A stretch of 64,000 bases of DNA from CAVVDT01 sp963747005 (GCA_963747005.1 CAVVDT010000016.1:145429-209428); one strand, 5' to 3'. Numbered from the stretch's first letter, positions 36,602 through 46,038 are shown. Program-made: numbers and translations. The notes: generated by a model not told the origin, from the letters alone.

Positions 36602-37894
36602 TCATTGGGCGAGGATTTCCGGCGGCAACCAGGTCGGATCGGCGTCGCCGACTGCCCATCCGAGATCCCTTGCCGCCTTCAGCGCCGCCGCATGTCCCGA
36701 CAGGAAGGCGCCATGGGCGGTGGCGTTGAGGCTGGGATGGAAGGCTTCTCCCGCGAACTGCAACGGCCCGAGATCGGCCTCGATCATCTCCACCCGCGCC
36801 TCGGCCCTGCCCGGCCGCGCCGCTGCATAGCCGCCGCGGATGAAGGGATCGAGCGTCCACCCGGTGGTCGCGCTGGCCGTTATCTTGCCGCGAATGCCCG
36901 CACCGAAGGCGCAAACGAGCTTTTCGATGAAGAAGTCGATGCGCGCCTCTTCGCCCGCCTTGACGAGATCGCGGGCGAAGTGGCCGGCCACATGGCCGAT
37001 GGCGATCGGCCGTCCGAAGGGACCGATCTCCATGTTGACCGGTTCGGAGCCTGCCGGGTCGACGATTTCGCAACCGGTATGGCCGAAATCGGTGAATGTG
37101 CCGTCACTCACCGCCACCGCCATCTTTTCGTAGGTCCCGCACGGCACCGCCGCCAGGGCCTCGCTGAAGGCCGCCGGCAGCGCCGGGCCGAAACGTATCG
37201 CACCGGCGTTGATCACGTTGACGGAGGCCGTGACGATGACGGCATCGGCGGCGGCGATGCCATCGGGCGTTTCCACCCGCATACGGGTTCCCGCCTCGGC
37301 GATCCAGCTCACCGGCGAGTGGAGGACGATCGGCAATGCCTCCGCCAGCCGTGCCAGCAGCGCCCCGTAGCCGTCGCGCACCCGCAGGTTCACATGGGTG
37401 TCGTCGTAGCGACCGTAGTCAAGCGAAGAGACCTCTTCCGGCTCGGCGGAGGTCATCAGCTTCATCCAATGGCGCAACACCGGTGCCAGCGGGTCGTCGT
37501 CGGCAATGAAACCGCTCGCCGCGACGTCGCGGCCCGAGGCTGCGACCTGCTCGAGGTAGTCCCACACCTTGAGCCGCGCGCCCGATTGCATGTCCCAATG
37601 GCCGTCTGCGAACATCGGCGCGGTCATGGCGTCCTGCCGCGGCGCGTAGCCATGGCCGATCCGGTCGGCGATGGCTCTGAGCGGATTCCGGTCGGCGGAA
37701 TGGAACCAGTGGCAGCCATGGTCCCACAGATGCCCGAGACTGGTGGTATCGCTGTGGGCTCGGCCGCCCACCCGGTCCTTGGCCTCGAGGATGACGAACG
37801 GCACGCCGGCCCTGGTGAGCGCCAGGCCCGCGCCGATGCCGGCGGCCCCGGCCCCGACGATCACCACCTGCGGATCGCGTGTGACCGCCATCAT
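36602..37894 (-). CDS. FAD-dependent amine oxidase-type protein
   Basis: The 430-residue protein begins with a dinucleotide-binding fold (QVVIVGAGAAGIGAGLAL, LEAKDRVGGRAHS) and ends with LQFAGEAFHPSLNATAHGAF, the usual FAD-contact block of the flavin amine oxidase family. The substrate (polyamine, amino acid or carotenoid-like) cannot be told. Its start overlaps the folA stop by four bases, so it is read with folA. A GNAT gene resembling polyamine acetyltransferases lies upstream, which makes a polyamine link thinkable but unproven. Confidence 0.88.
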   Translation of the reverse strand: MMAVTRDPQVVIVGAGAAGIGAGLALTRAGVPFVILEAKDRVGGRAHSDTTSLGHLWDHGCHWFHSADRNPLRAIADRIGHGYAPRQDAMTAPMFADGHWDMQSGARLKVWDYLEQVAASGRDVAASGFIADDDPLAPVLRHWMKLMTSAEPEEVSSLDYGRYDDTHVNLRVRDGYGALLARLAEALPIVLHSPVSWIAEAGTRMRVETPDGIAAADAVIVTASVNVINAGAIRFGPALPAAFSEALAAVPCGTYEKMAVAVSDGTFTDFGHTGCEIVDPAGSEPVNMEIGPFGRPIAIGHVAGHFARDLVKAGEEARIDFFIEKLVCAFGAGIRGKITASATTGWTLDPFIRGGYAAARPGRAEARVEMIEADLGPLQFAGEAFHPSLNATAHGAFLSGHAAALKAARDLGWAVGDADPTWLPPEILAQ

Positions 37895-38430
37895 GCCTCT
37901 TCGGGCGGCGTGATGGAGGGGGCCGGCCGCGTCCGGTCGAGGGTGATGAAGGCGAAGTCGGCCGAATCCTCGGGGCCCGCCTTCATCTCCTTGCGCTCGA
38001 CCTCGGCCCAGCGCGAGGGATCGGGATCGCGAAAGAACGTGTCGCCCTCGACGTCCATGTCGACCCGTGTCAGATAGATTCGCGTCGCCTTGGGGCGGAT
38101 CTGGTCATAGATCTGGCCGCCGCCGATCACCATGATCTCCTCCTTGCGCCGCCGCTTGGCGAAGCGTTCGGCCAGGGCGATTGCCTCCTCCATGGAGTTG
38201 ACGGTGTAGACCTGCGGGTTGTCGATGATCTCGCGCCGCGTCACCACGATATTGTCGCGGTCGACAAGCGGCTTTCCGATGCTTTCATAGGTGCGCCTGC
38301 CCATGATCACCGGATGGCGCAGGGTGAGCTTCTTGAACCGCTTGAGATCGGAGGGCAGCCTCCAGGGCAATTCGTTGCGGGCGCCGATGACGCCGTTGCG
38401 CGATGCCGCAACAACCAGTGAGATCCGCAT
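37891..38430 (-). CDS. folA: Dihydrofolate reductase
   Basis: FolA regenerates tetrahydrofolate with NADPH. The 179-residue protein shows SLVVAASRNGVIGARNELPW, the LPSDLKRFKKLTLRHPVIMG segment, GRRTYESIGKPLVDRDNIVV and IMVIGGGQIYDQI. ATG 38430 is the start; a longer frame to 38472 has no family support. thyA, which produces dihydrofolate, is in the same direction two genes upstream, so the pair serves dTMP synthesis. The 191 bases between folA and the GNAT gene hold no recognised gene. Confidence 0.96.
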   Translation of the reverse strand: MRISLVVAASRNGVIGARNELPWRLPSDLKRFKKLTLRHPVIMGRRTYESIGKPLVDRDNIVVTRREIIDNPQVYTVNSMEEAIALAERFAKRRRKEEIMVIGGGQIYDQIRPKATRIYLTRVDMDVEGDTFFRDPDPSRWAEVERKEMKAGPEDSADFAFITLDRTRPAPSITPPEEA

Positions 38431-38621
38431 CCCTGTCTTCCCGCTTCCGGCCCGGCAGCGTTCTGGCGCCACCCGGCCCTCTCGATTTCAACGGCGCGCG
38501 CCGCCGCCCGAACTTGGCCCCCGGGCATCGATTCGCAGCGCCCGCCCATCCCCTTCGAGGATTGTGGGGTGCTTCGCCGCCCTGCTCAAGGGTTATCTTA
38601 GGTTGTATGAGCCCGCGCTGG

Positions 38622-39125
38622 TCAGATCTCGCCGCCGCTCTCGTCCTCGTCGCTGCCAAGCCGTTCGAGCGCCTTGCCGGTCAGCCGGAACACCGTCCAG
38701 TCGGCCATGGCCTCGGCACCCAGCGCCCGGTAGAAATCGATGGTGGCCTCGTTCCAGTCGAGCACCCACCAGTCGAGGCGCTTGAGGCCCTGCTCCACGC
38801 AGCGCCGCGCCAGCCCGCTCAACAGCGCCTTGCCGATACCGCGCCCGCGCAGCCGCGGCTCCACGAAGAGGTCTTCCAGGTAGATGCCGTGACGGCCGCG
38901 AAAGGTGGAAAAATTGTAAAACCACAAGGCAAAACCCGCCGGCGTGCCGTTCCATTCGGCGATGTCGGCAAAGACCTTCGGGTCCGGTGAAAACAGCGCC
39001 GAGGCGATCTGCGCCTCGTCCGCCTCCACTTCGTCGAGCAAACCTTCATATTCGGCCAGCTTGCGGATGAAGCCGGTGATGGCTGCGGCATCGCCGCGGC
39101 GGGCCGGTCGGATGACGAGGCTCAT
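38622..39125 (-). CDS. GNAT-family N-acetyltransferase, SSAT-like
   Basis: The 167-residue GNAT has the acetyl-CoA motif RLRGRGIGKALLSGLARRCV and the preceding strand GIYLEDLFVEP. The pattern IRPARRGDAAAITGFIRKLA at the start, FYNFSTFRGRHGIYLEDLFV and WNEATIDFYRALGAEAMADW resemble spermidine/spermine (diamine) acetyltransferases. It overlaps thyA by four bases. Its acidic tail DEDESGGEI is unremarkable. Confidence 0.9.
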   Translation of the reverse strand: MSLVIRPARRGDAAAITGFIRKLAEYEGLLDEVEADEAQIASALFSPDPKVFADIAEWNGTPAGFALWFYNFSTFRGRHGIYLEDLFVEPRLRGRGIGKALLSGLARRCVEQGLKRLDWWVLDWNEATIDFYRALGAEAMADWTVFRLTGKALERLGSDEDESGGEI

Positions 39126-39916
39126 ACCGCCACCGGGGCCTTGATATGGGGATGCGCCTGATAGTTCACGATCTCGAAGTCCTCATATTTGAAGCCGTCG
39201 ATGGTCTTGACATCGCGTTTCAGCAGCAGCCGCGGCAATGGCAGGGGTTCACGCATAAGTTGCTGGTCGGCCTGCTCGAGATGGTTGCGATAAAGATGGG
39301 CATCGCCCAGCGTGTGGATGAACTCACCCGCCTTGAGGCCCGTGACATGCGCCATCATGTGGGTGAGCAGCGCGTAGGATGCAATGTTGAAGGGCACTCC
39401 GAGGAAAATATCGGCCGAGCGCTGGTAGAGCTGGCACGAAAGGCGCCCGTCGGCCACCCAGAACTGGAACAGGCAATGACACGGCGGCAACGCCATGGCC
39501 TCGACATCGGCCGGGTTCCAGGCCGTGACGATCAGGCGGCGCGAATCGGGAGTCCTGCGGATGCGCTCCACCACATCGGCGATCTGGTCGATGGTTCCCC
39601 CGTCGCGGGCCGGCCACGAGCGCCATTGCGCTCCGTAGACCGGGCCGAGATCACCCTTTTCATCGGCCCAATCGTCCCAGATGGAAACGCCGTTCGCCTT
39701 CAGATAGGCGATGTTGGTATCACCCATGAGGAACCACAGGAGCTCGTGGATGATCGACTTCAGGTGCAGCCGCTTGGTGGTGACGAGCGGGAAACCCTCC
39801 GCCAGGTCGAAGCGCATCTGGTGGCCGAACACCGAAAGCGTGCCGGTGCCGGTGCGGTCGTCCTTGCCGACACCCTCCTCGCGCACCCGGCGCATGAGAT
39901 CGAGATACAGTTTCAT
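39122..39916 (-). CDS. thyA: Thymidylate synthase
   Basis: ThyA methylates dUMP to dTMP with methylenetetrahydrofolate and releases dihydrofolate. The 264-residue length is standard. Seen are RTGTGTLSVFGHQMRFDL, the catalytic Cys in MALPPCHCLFQFWV, CQLYQRSADIFLGVPFNIAS and the C-terminal YQAHPHIKAPVAV. It is the first gene of the thyA-GNAT…folA-amine oxidase series. An upstream 130-bp stretch separates it from ssrA on the other strand. Confidence 0.97.
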   Translation of the reverse strand: MKLYLDLMRRVREEGVGKDDRTGTGTLSVFGHQMRFDLAEGFPLVTTKRLHLKSIIHELLWFLMGDTNIAYLKANGVSIWDDWADEKGDLGPVYGAQWRSWPARDGGTIDQIADVVERIRRTPDSRRLIVTAWNPADVEAMALPPCHCLFQFWVADGRLSCQLYQRSADIFLGVPFNIASYALLTHMMAHVTGLKAGEFIHTLGDAHLYRNHLEQADQQLMREPLPLPRLLLKRDVKTIDGFKYEDFEIVNYQAHPHIKAPVAV

Positions 39917-40049
39917 GATCGGAATGATGGCGCGATTCCGCGCTGCCCGAAAGTGTCCATGGGCACCATAGCAACACCTGCCGGGATTTGTTGGCCATTA
40001 CGCGTCTGCCCCCTTACAAAATCCGCCGTTTCACCTATATTTGTCATGT

Positions 40050-40395
40050 CGGCCTTCGGGCCGGATATGGCGATAAATGGCTATCGTAATAAACCTATCG
40101 GACCCGGGGGCGGTACCCGGCACCTCCACCACAAGCCGCTTGGCTCAGATGGTGGCATCCCCTGAGCGGCTTTTGCTGGGGGTGAAACAGGATCGACGAG
40201 GGTGTAAAGGGTGGGCTTTCGCTCGGCATGGTTCCGCCGTTATCGGGCCGAACAATAGTTGCGAATGACAACTATGCTCCGGTTGCTCTCGCTGCTTAAC
40301 GCAGTGCGATTAGCCGAAAATCAAGCCCTGTAGCTTAGCCGCTGCAGGCGGGGTTCGGCGGGCACCTGGCAACAGAAGCCCGCCACTGATTTTCC
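40050..40395 (+). ncRNA. ssrA: tmRNA gene, permuted two-piece form
   Basis: The acceptor piece comes first: T-arm CCGGG-GGCGGTA-CCCGG, then CACCTCC-A-CCA (40121-40131). After a processed spacer the coding piece starts at 40178 with GGGGGTGAAACAGGATCGAC; its GGGGGTG pairs with the CACCTCC. The tag frame at 40261-40299, GCG AAT GAC AAC TAT to TAA, gives ANDNYAPVALAA. This order is the permuted, two-piece tmRNA of Alphaproteobacteria, which rescues stalled ribosomes and tags the product. The 5' end is estimated. An intrinsic-type hairpin closes the gene, and sspB follows. Confidence 0.92.
40357..40392 (+). terminator. Hairpin terminator of ssrA
   Basis: GGCGGGC (40357-40363) and GCCCGCC (40378-40384) form a 7-bp stem followed by ACTGATTTTCC, a weak T tract. 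It lies about 60 bases past the tag stop codon. It may also be the terminal helix of the coding piece. Confidence 0.6.
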
Positions 40396-40494
40396 TCCCC
40401 TGACGTTCTGCCACTCACATAAATTGCCTCAACGATCTGGCGCGCGCCGGTCGTGGGGCTATATGATGCGGCGGATTCGATGCTTGGAGTGCCC

Positions 40495-40998
40495 ATGGCC
40501 GAAGATCTCATGAACTATGCCAACCTCGCCCAGGAGGCCCTGCGTGGGGTGGTGCGGCTTGCCTTGCGCAAGGTCGAGCGCGAGGGGCTTCCCGGCGAAC
40601 ATCATTTCTTCATCGCCTTTTCCACCACCCACCCCGGCGTGCAGATCTCCGAGCGGCTGAAGAGTCGCTATCCCGAGGAAATGACCATCGTCCTGCAGCA
40701 TCAGTTCTGGAACCTGATCGTGCGCGAGCGCGATTTCCAGGCCGAGCTCTCCTTCGACAACATCCCTGAACGCCTGGTGGTGCCGTTTGCCGCCATCAAG
40801 GGCTTTCTCGATCCGCATGTGCAGTTCGGCTTGCAGTTCGAACCCGCCGTCGAGGAGGAAAGTGAACAGGGCGAGGCCGCATCGCCGCCCGCCGAACTGC
40901 CCGAGGCCGCTGCCACCGCCACCGTCGAGGCACCGCCGGTACCCGCCTCCAACGACGATTCCAAGGTTGTTTCGATCGACGCCTTCCGCAAGAAATGA
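40495..40998 (+). CDS. sspB: SspB-type ClpXP adaptor, alphaproteobacterial class
   Basis: SspB binds the ssrA tag and hands tagged proteins to ClpXP. The 167-residue protein has the tag-binding domain (EGLPGEHHFFIAFSTTHPGV, SERLKSRYPEEMTIVLQHQF, FDNIPERLVVPFAAIKGFLD), a flexible Pro/Ala/Glu linker, and a C-terminal ClpX-binding tail DDSKVVSIDAFRKK. The start MAEDLMNYANLAQEA is ATG 40495. It lies directly after the tmRNA gene whose tag it would recognise, and its stop overlaps the next gene's start. Confidence 0.95.
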   Translation: MAEDLMNYANLAQEALRGVVRLALRKVEREGLPGEHHFFIAFSTTHPGVQISERLKSRYPEEMTIVLQHQFWNLIVRERDFQAELSFDNIPERLVVPFAAIKGFLDPHVQFGLQFEPAVEEESEQGEAASPPAELPEAAATATVEAPPVPASNDDSKVVSIDAFRKK

Positions 40999-41963
40999 TC
41001 ACCAGCCACATCATCGCCTGGAGTCTGGCGGCCGCGCTGGCGACCACCGCCGTTGTGCCGCTTGTGAAGCCTGCCGCCGATCAACCGGCAAGCACCGCCC
41101 AGGACCCCATCGTCGTTGCCAGCACGTCCACCGCCGACAACTTCGGCAAGACCCCGGCCAAGATCCTCTTCGGACGCATGAAGACCCCGACCAAGGGCAA
41201 GGCACGATCCATCGGTTTTTACGCGCGCGGTTGCCTTGCCGGCGCCGTCCCGCTGCCCCTGACCGGCCCCGCCTGGCAGGTCATGCGGCCCAGCCGCAAC
41301 CGCAATTGGGGCAATCCCCGCATGATCGCCCTGATCGAACGCCTGGCCACCGAGGCACGGGCCGATGACGGCTGGAACGGCCTCCTGGTGGGCGACATCT
41401 CGCAGCCGCGCGGCGGGCCCATGACGTCGGGCCACGCCAGCCATCAGGTCGGCCTCGACGCCGACATCTGGCTCACCCAGATGCCCGACCACACACTCAC
41501 CACGCATGAACGCGAGACCATGTCGGCGACCTCGGTGATCAAGAGCCGCTTCGAAATCAATCCGAAGGTCTGGACCGAGGCCGACGCACGCCTCATCAGG
41601 CGCGCCGCCTCCTATCCGGAAGTCGAGCGCATCTTCGTGCATCCGCCGATCAAGAAGTTCCTGTGCGAATGGGCTGGCCGCAAGGGCGCCTGGCTTGCGA
41701 AGGTGCGGGCCTATTACGGCCATTACTATCACTTCCACATCCGCATAAGTTGCCCGCCCGACTCGCCCAACTGCAAGCCGCAGGCCAGGCCCCATCCCAG
41801 CGACGGCACCGGTTGTGGCAGCGAACTGGCCTATTGGCTGTCCGACAAGCCCTGGAAAAAGCCGGAGAAACCGGTCAAGCCGCAGCCGAAGCCCAAACCC
41901 AGGCCGCAAGTCACCATGGCCCAGATGCCGCCGGAATGCCGGGCCATTCTGGAGGCGCAGTAG
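40995..41963 (+). CDS. mepA: Penicillin-insensitive murein endopeptidase, MepA-like
   Basis: The 322-residue protein has a short N-terminal export segment (IIAWSLAAALATTAVVPLV) and the LAS metallopeptidase signatures: GPMTSGHASHQVGLDADIWL with zinc ligands His and Asp, and HYYHFHIRISCP with the third. MepA cuts D-Ala–mDAP cross-links in peptidoglycan. Six or more Cys in the C-terminal half (CPPDSPNC, GTGCGS) fit periplasmic disulfides. The tail is a Lys/Pro-rich stretch. It overlaps sspB by four bases. Confidence 0.93.
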   Translation: MITSHIIAWSLAAALATTAVVPLVKPAADQPASTAQDPIVVASTSTADNFGKTPAKILFGRMKTPTKGKARSIGFYARGCLAGAVPLPLTGPAWQVMRPSRNRNWGNPRMIALIERLATEARADDGWNGLLVGDISQPRGGPMTSGHASHQVGLDADIWLTQMPDHTLTTHERETMSATSVIKSRFEINPKVWTEADARLIRRAASYPEVERIFVHPPIKKFLCEWAGRKGAWLAKVRAYYGHYYHFHIRISCPPDSPNCKPQARPHPSDGTGCGSELAYWLSDKPWKKPEKPVKPQPKPKPRPQVTMAQMPPECRAILEAQ

Positions 41964-42076
41964 CCAGGACTTGAAGGTCTCAATACGCCGTGGCGATGTC
42001 GGTTTCCGCAGGGCCACCGTCACAACGACATGCTAGCCCATTTCCCGATGCTCACACTTGCTGGACACCTCCCTTC

Positions 42077-43012
42077 ATGACCGACATCGCTGCCTTCTCC
42101 TCGCCCGGCCGCTTCTGGCGCGGTAACCTCCACACCCATTCAACCCTTTCCGACGGCGCCCTGCCGCCGGAAAAGGTGATCGAGGCCTACCAGAACGCCG
42201 GCTATGATTTCCTCATGCTGTCGGAGCACTTCCTCAAGCGCTTCGACTGGCCCATCGCCGATACCCGCGCCTTTCGCTCCAACCGCTTCACCACGCTGCT
42301 GGGAGCCGAATTGCACGCCCCCAATACCGCGGTCGGCGAGTTGTGGCACATCGTCGGCGCCGGCCTGCCGCTCGACTTTGCACCTTGCGGCGAGACCGAG
42401 ACCGGCCCCGAAATCGCCCGCCGTGCCGTTGCAGCCGGCGGCTTCATCGGCATCGCCCATCCCTCGTGGTCGCAACTCACCATCGCCGACGGCGAGGCCA
42501 TTGACGTCGCCCACGCGGTGGAAATCTACAATCACGGCTGTGCGGTGGAAAATGACCGTGGCGAAGGCTGGTATCTGCTCGACCAGCTGCTCAACCAGGG
42601 ACGCCGCCTCAACGCCTTCGCCACCGACGATGCCCATTTCACCCATGGCGAATTCGACGCTTTCGGCGGCTGGGTCCACGTCAAGGCCGACAGCCTCGAC
42701 CCCGACGCCTTGCTGGAAGCCCTCAAGGCCGGCCACTTCTATTCCAGCCAGGGTCCGCAGATCCACGAACTGACTGTCACCGGCAAGGAAGTCACCATCT
42801 CCTGTTCGCCGGTCAACGCCATCACCATCATGGGCGGCACGTCGCGCACCGTCACCCGCGTCGGGCGTCACATCACCGGCGGCTCCTTCAATCTCGACAA
42901 GCTTTCCGATACCTGGCTGCCGGGCGGCGAGACGGCATGGCTCCGGGTCGCCATCATCGATGCGGCCGGCCGGCGCGCCTGGTCCAACCCCATCTGGCGC
43001 GACGAGGTCTGA
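42077..43012 (+). CDS. PHP-domain metal-dependent phosphoesterase
   Basis: The 311-residue protein carries PHP motifs: GNLHTHSTLSDGALPPEKVI (His pair), LMLSEHFLKRF, GAELHAPN, GIAHPSW and ATDDAHF. Such proteins hydrolyse phosphoesters using several metals; the substrate is unknown. The C-terminal 100 residues (ELTVTGKEVTISCSPVNAIT) form a beta-rich domain. ATG 42077 is chosen because the longer frame to 41990 does not match. The 113 bases upstream separate it from mepA. Confidence 0.88.
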   Translation: MTDIAAFSSPGRFWRGNLHTHSTLSDGALPPEKVIEAYQNAGYDFLMLSEHFLKRFDWPIADTRAFRSNRFTTLLGAELHAPNTAVGELWHIVGAGLPLDFAPCGETETGPEIARRAVAAGGFIGIAHPSWSQLTIADGEAIDVAHAVEIYNHGCAVENDRGEGWYLLDQLLNQGRRLNAFATDDAHFTHGEFDAFGGWVHVKADSLDPDALLEALKAGHFYSSQGPQIHELTVTGKEVTISCSPVNAITIMGGTSRTVTRVGRHITGGSFNLDKLSDTWLPGGETAWLRVAIIDAAGRRAWSNPIWRDEV

Positions 43013-43064
43013 TACCGGCAGCGTCGAACCTTGCGCGACGCAAGGTCAACTGCCACCATGCGCC

Positions 43065-44390
43065 ATGGACGCCGTTCGCGAGCAACTGACGAGTCTCGAC
43101 CAGATCGCGCTCGTCTCGCTGGTGGCCGTGGCGCTGGGGCTGGGCTGCATGCGGCTCAGGCAGCCTCCCATCGTCGGCTACATCATCGCCGGCGTCGTGC
43201 TGGGCCCCACCGGTTTCGGGCTGGTGCAGCAATCCCACTCCATCGAGCTTCTGGCCGAGCTGGGCGTCCTGCTGCTGCTTTTTCTCATCGGTATGGAAAT
43301 CTCCATCCGCGCCTTCGTGCTGGTGCTGAAGCCGGCAAGCCTCATTGCCGCCGGCCAGATCGCCTCGGCCCTCGTCATTACCTGGGCCTTCGGGTCGCTG
43401 GCCGGCTGGACCCTTGAACAGACGGTGCTGCTGGGCTTCCTCATCGCCGTATCCTCCACCGCCGTCACCCTCAAAATCCTGGAAGAGATCCGCGAGTTGC
43501 GCAGCGAGGTCGGGCGTATCGCGGTTGGCGTGATGATCGCCCAGGACATGGCCATCGTGCCCATGCTGATCGTCGCCAACGGTTTCGGAGGCGAGGGCGG
43601 ATTCGGGGCCGTGCTGGTGCTGCGCATGGTGCTGGCGGTCGGCCTCCTTGGCGGTCTCATCTATTACCTCGCCAAGCCGGGGAAGTTCCGCCTGCCCTTC
43701 ACCGAGGTGCTGGAGGACAAGCCCGACGTCATCGCGCTGGCAGCGCTCGCCTGGTGCTTTACCGCCGCCACCATATCGAGTTTCCTCGGGCTGTCGCCGG
43801 CCTATGGCGCCTTCATCGCCGGACTGGTGGTGGCCAACTCGACCCTGCGCGCCGAGGCCATCGAGGTGACCTATCCGGTGCAAAGCCTCTTCCTGTTCAT
43901 CTTCTTTCTGTCCATCGGCCTGCTGATCGACCTTCACTTCATCCTCGCCAACATCGTGCTGGTGGTGTCCTTCACCCTCGGCGTGATCCTGCTCAAGACG
44001 GTGATCAACGTCACGCTGACCCGCCTTGCCGGTTTCACCCTGGGCGTGGCGCTGACGGCGGGCCTGTCCATGTCGCAGGTCGGCGAATTTTCCTTCGTGC
44101 TGGCTGCCGTCGGCCTCAGGAACCGCATCCTCGATGCCGATACCTACCGCCTCGCCTTGTCGGTAATCGCCCTGTCGATCCTCCTGTCACCGGCCTGGAT
44201 GTCGGCCGCCCGGCGCTTCCACGACATCGCCCGCTCGGGTGTTTCCACCTACCGGGCAGCGCTTGGCGAAGCCTATGGCGACGAACTCGCAAGCCTTGGC
44301 GAAGGTTCAGCCGCCCTGAGGCATTTGCTCGACCGCACCCATATCTACGCCCGCGCCCTGCGTCTCGCCTGGCACCGCTGGTGGCGATAG
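43065..44390 (+). CDS. Cation:proton antiporter, CPA2/KefB-type transmembrane protein
   Basis: The 441-residue product has about 12 membrane segments, including RQPPIVGYIIAGVVLGPTGF, ELGVLLLLFLIGMEIS, IAVSSTAVTLKILEE and LSMSQVGEFSFVLAAVGL, all conserved in monovalent cation/proton antiporters of the Kef group. The TrkA-N/RCK regulatory domain of KefB is absent; a short soluble tail of about 60 residues replaces it. Ion specificity (K+ or Na+) cannot be told. It starts 53 bases after the PHP gene. Confidence 0.92.
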   Translation: MDAVREQLTSLDQIALVSLVAVALGLGCMRLRQPPIVGYIIAGVVLGPTGFGLVQQSHSIELLAELGVLLLLFLIGMEISIRAFVLVLKPASLIAAGQIASALVITWAFGSLAGWTLEQTVLLGFLIAVSSTAVTLKILEEIRELRSEVGRIAVGVMIAQDMAIVPMLIVANGFGGEGGFGAVLVLRMVLAVGLLGGLIYYLAKPGKFRLPFTEVLEDKPDVIALAALAWCFTAATISSFLGLSPAYGAFIAGLVVANSTLRAEAIEVTYPVQSLFLFIFFLSIGLLIDLHFILANIVLVVSFTLGVILLKTVINVTLTRLAGFTLGVALTAGLSMSQVGEFSFVLAAVGLRNRILDADTYRLALSVIALSILLSPAWMSAARRFHDIARSGVSTYRAALGEAYGDELASLGEGSAALRHLLDRTHIYARALRLAWHRWWR

Positions 44391-44460
44391 CCGATCTGGA
44401 CGCTTCACGCCCCGTCATGGTAAGCCGCCCAAGGCTCAACCTTCACGGCGAAAGAAGACC

Positions 44461-45852
44461 ATGACCAAGACCCGCATCGAGACCGATACCTTTGGCCCCA
44501 TCGAAGTGCCAGCCGACCGTTACTGGGGCGCCCAGGCCCAACGCTCCATCGGCAATTTCCGCATCGGCTGGGAACGCCAGCCTGCCCCCGTGGTGCGGGC
44601 GCTGGGCATCGTCAAGCGCGCCGCCGCCGAAACCAACATGGGGCTGGGCCGTCTCGACAAGCAGGTAGGGGCCGCCATCGTCGCCGCCGCCCAGGAAGTC
44701 ATCGACGGCAAGCTCGACGACCACTTCCCCCTCGTCGTGTGGCAGACCGGCTCCGGCACCCAGTCCAACATGAACGCCAACGAGGTGATCTCCAACCGCG
44801 CCATCGAGATGCTGGGCGGCAAGATGGGATCGAAGTCGCCGGTCCATCCCAACGACCACGTCAACATGAGCCAGTCCTCCAACGACACCTACCCCACGGC
44901 CATGCATGTGGCCTGTTCGGAGGAAATCGCCCGCCGGCTGCTTCCCGCGCTCACCCACCTCCACAAGGCGCTCGACAAGAAGGCAAAGAAGTGGGCCAAG
45001 ATCATCAAGATCGGCCGCACCCACACCCAGGACGCAACACCCCTGACGCTGGGCCAGGAGTTTTCCGGCTATGCCGCCCAGGTGGAAAACGGCATCGCCC
45101 GCATTCGCCAGACCCTGCCTGCCCTCATGCAACTGGCGCAGGGCGGCACCGCGGTGGGCACCGGCCTCAACGCCCCCAAGGGCTTTGCCGAAAAGGTCGC
45201 CCGCAACATCGCGAAAATCACCGGCCTCAAGTTCACCACCGCCCCCAACAAGTTCGAGGCCCTTGCCGCCCACGACGCCATGGTCATGAGCCATGGCGCC
45301 ATCAATACCTTGGCGGCTTCGCTGTTCAAGATCGCCAATGACATCCGCTTCCTCGGCTCCGGCCCGCGCTCGGGGCTGGGCGAACTGGCGCTGCCGGAGA
45401 ACGAGCCCGGTTCCTCCATCATGCCGGGCAAGGTGAACCCCACCCAGTGCGAGGCGCTGACCATGGTGTGCACGCAGGTTTTCGGCAACCATGCGACCCT
45501 CACCTTTGCCGACTCGCAGGGCCACTTCGAGCTCAACGTGTTCAACCCGGTGATGGCCTATAACTTCCTTCAGTCGGTGCGCCTCATGGCCGATGCGGCC
45601 ACGAGCTTTGCCGACAATTGTGTTTCCGGCATCGAACCGCGCATCGACAACATCAGGGCGGGCCTGGAACGCTCCTTGATGCTGGTGACGGCGCTGGCGC
45701 CGAAGATCGGTTACGACAAGGCCGCCGAGATCGCCAAGACCGCCCACAAACGCGGCACCACCTTGAAGGACGAAGCCCTGCGTCTTGGCTATGTGACAGC
45801 CGCGGAATTCGATGCCGTCGTGCGCCCGGAGAACATGATCGGACCGAAATAG
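44461..45852 (+). CDS. fumC: Fumarate hydratase, class II
   Basis: FumC hydrates fumarate to malate in the citric acid cycle without an iron-sulfur cluster. The 463-residue length is normal. Seen are WGAQAQRSIGNFRIG, VWQTGSGTQSNMNANEV, HVNMSQSSNDTYPTAMH, RTHTQDATPLTLGQEFSGYA and the superfamily signature GSSIMPGKVNPTQCE. Two short genes of a common alphaproteobacterial arrangement follow. Confidence 0.97.
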   Translation: MTKTRIETDTFGPIEVPADRYWGAQAQRSIGNFRIGWERQPAPVVRALGIVKRAAAETNMGLGRLDKQVGAAIVAAAQEVIDGKLDDHFPLVVWQTGSGTQSNMNANEVISNRAIEMLGGKMGSKSPVHPNDHVNMSQSSNDTYPTAMHVACSEEIARRLLPALTHLHKALDKKAKKWAKIIKIGRTHTQDATPLTLGQEFSGYAAQVENGIARIRQTLPALMQLAQGGTAVGTGLNAPKGFAEKVARNIAKITGLKFTTAPNKFEALAAHDAMVMSHGAINTLAASLFKIANDIRFLGSGPRSGLGELALPENEPGSSIMPGKVNPTQCEALTMVCTQVFGNHATLTFADSQGHFELNVFNPVMAYNFLQSVRLMADAATSFADNCVSGIEPRIDNIRAGLERSLMLVTALAPKIGYDKAAEIAKTAHKRGTTLKDEALRLGYVTAAEFDAVVRPENMIGPK

Positions 45853-45855
45853 GCC

Positions 45856-46038
45856 ATGGCCGAGATCGTCAATCTGCGCCGGGCGAAAAAGTCGCGGGCA
45901 CGGGCCGACAAGGAGACGACGGCCGCCCGCAACCGTGTCCGCTTCGGGCGCACCAGGGCGGAAAGGCAGGCCGCTCGCGCCGAAGAAGAACGTGCGGCAC
46001 GAAGCCTCGACCAGTTGAAGCGCGAGCGCGATGACTGA
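45856..46038 (+). CDS. DUF4169-family small basic protein
   Basis: The 60-residue product (MAEIVNLRRAKKSRARADKE then TTAARNRVRFGRTRAERQAA) is very rich in Arg, Lys and Ala and fits DUF4169, usually found between fumC and a ribbon-helix-helix gene. The function is unknown; the charge suggests nucleic-acid contact. It starts three bases after the fumC stop and overlaps the next gene by eight bases. Confidence 0.85.
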   Translation: MAEIVNLRRAKKSRARADKETTAARNRVRFGRTRAERQAARAEEERAARSLDQLKRERDD

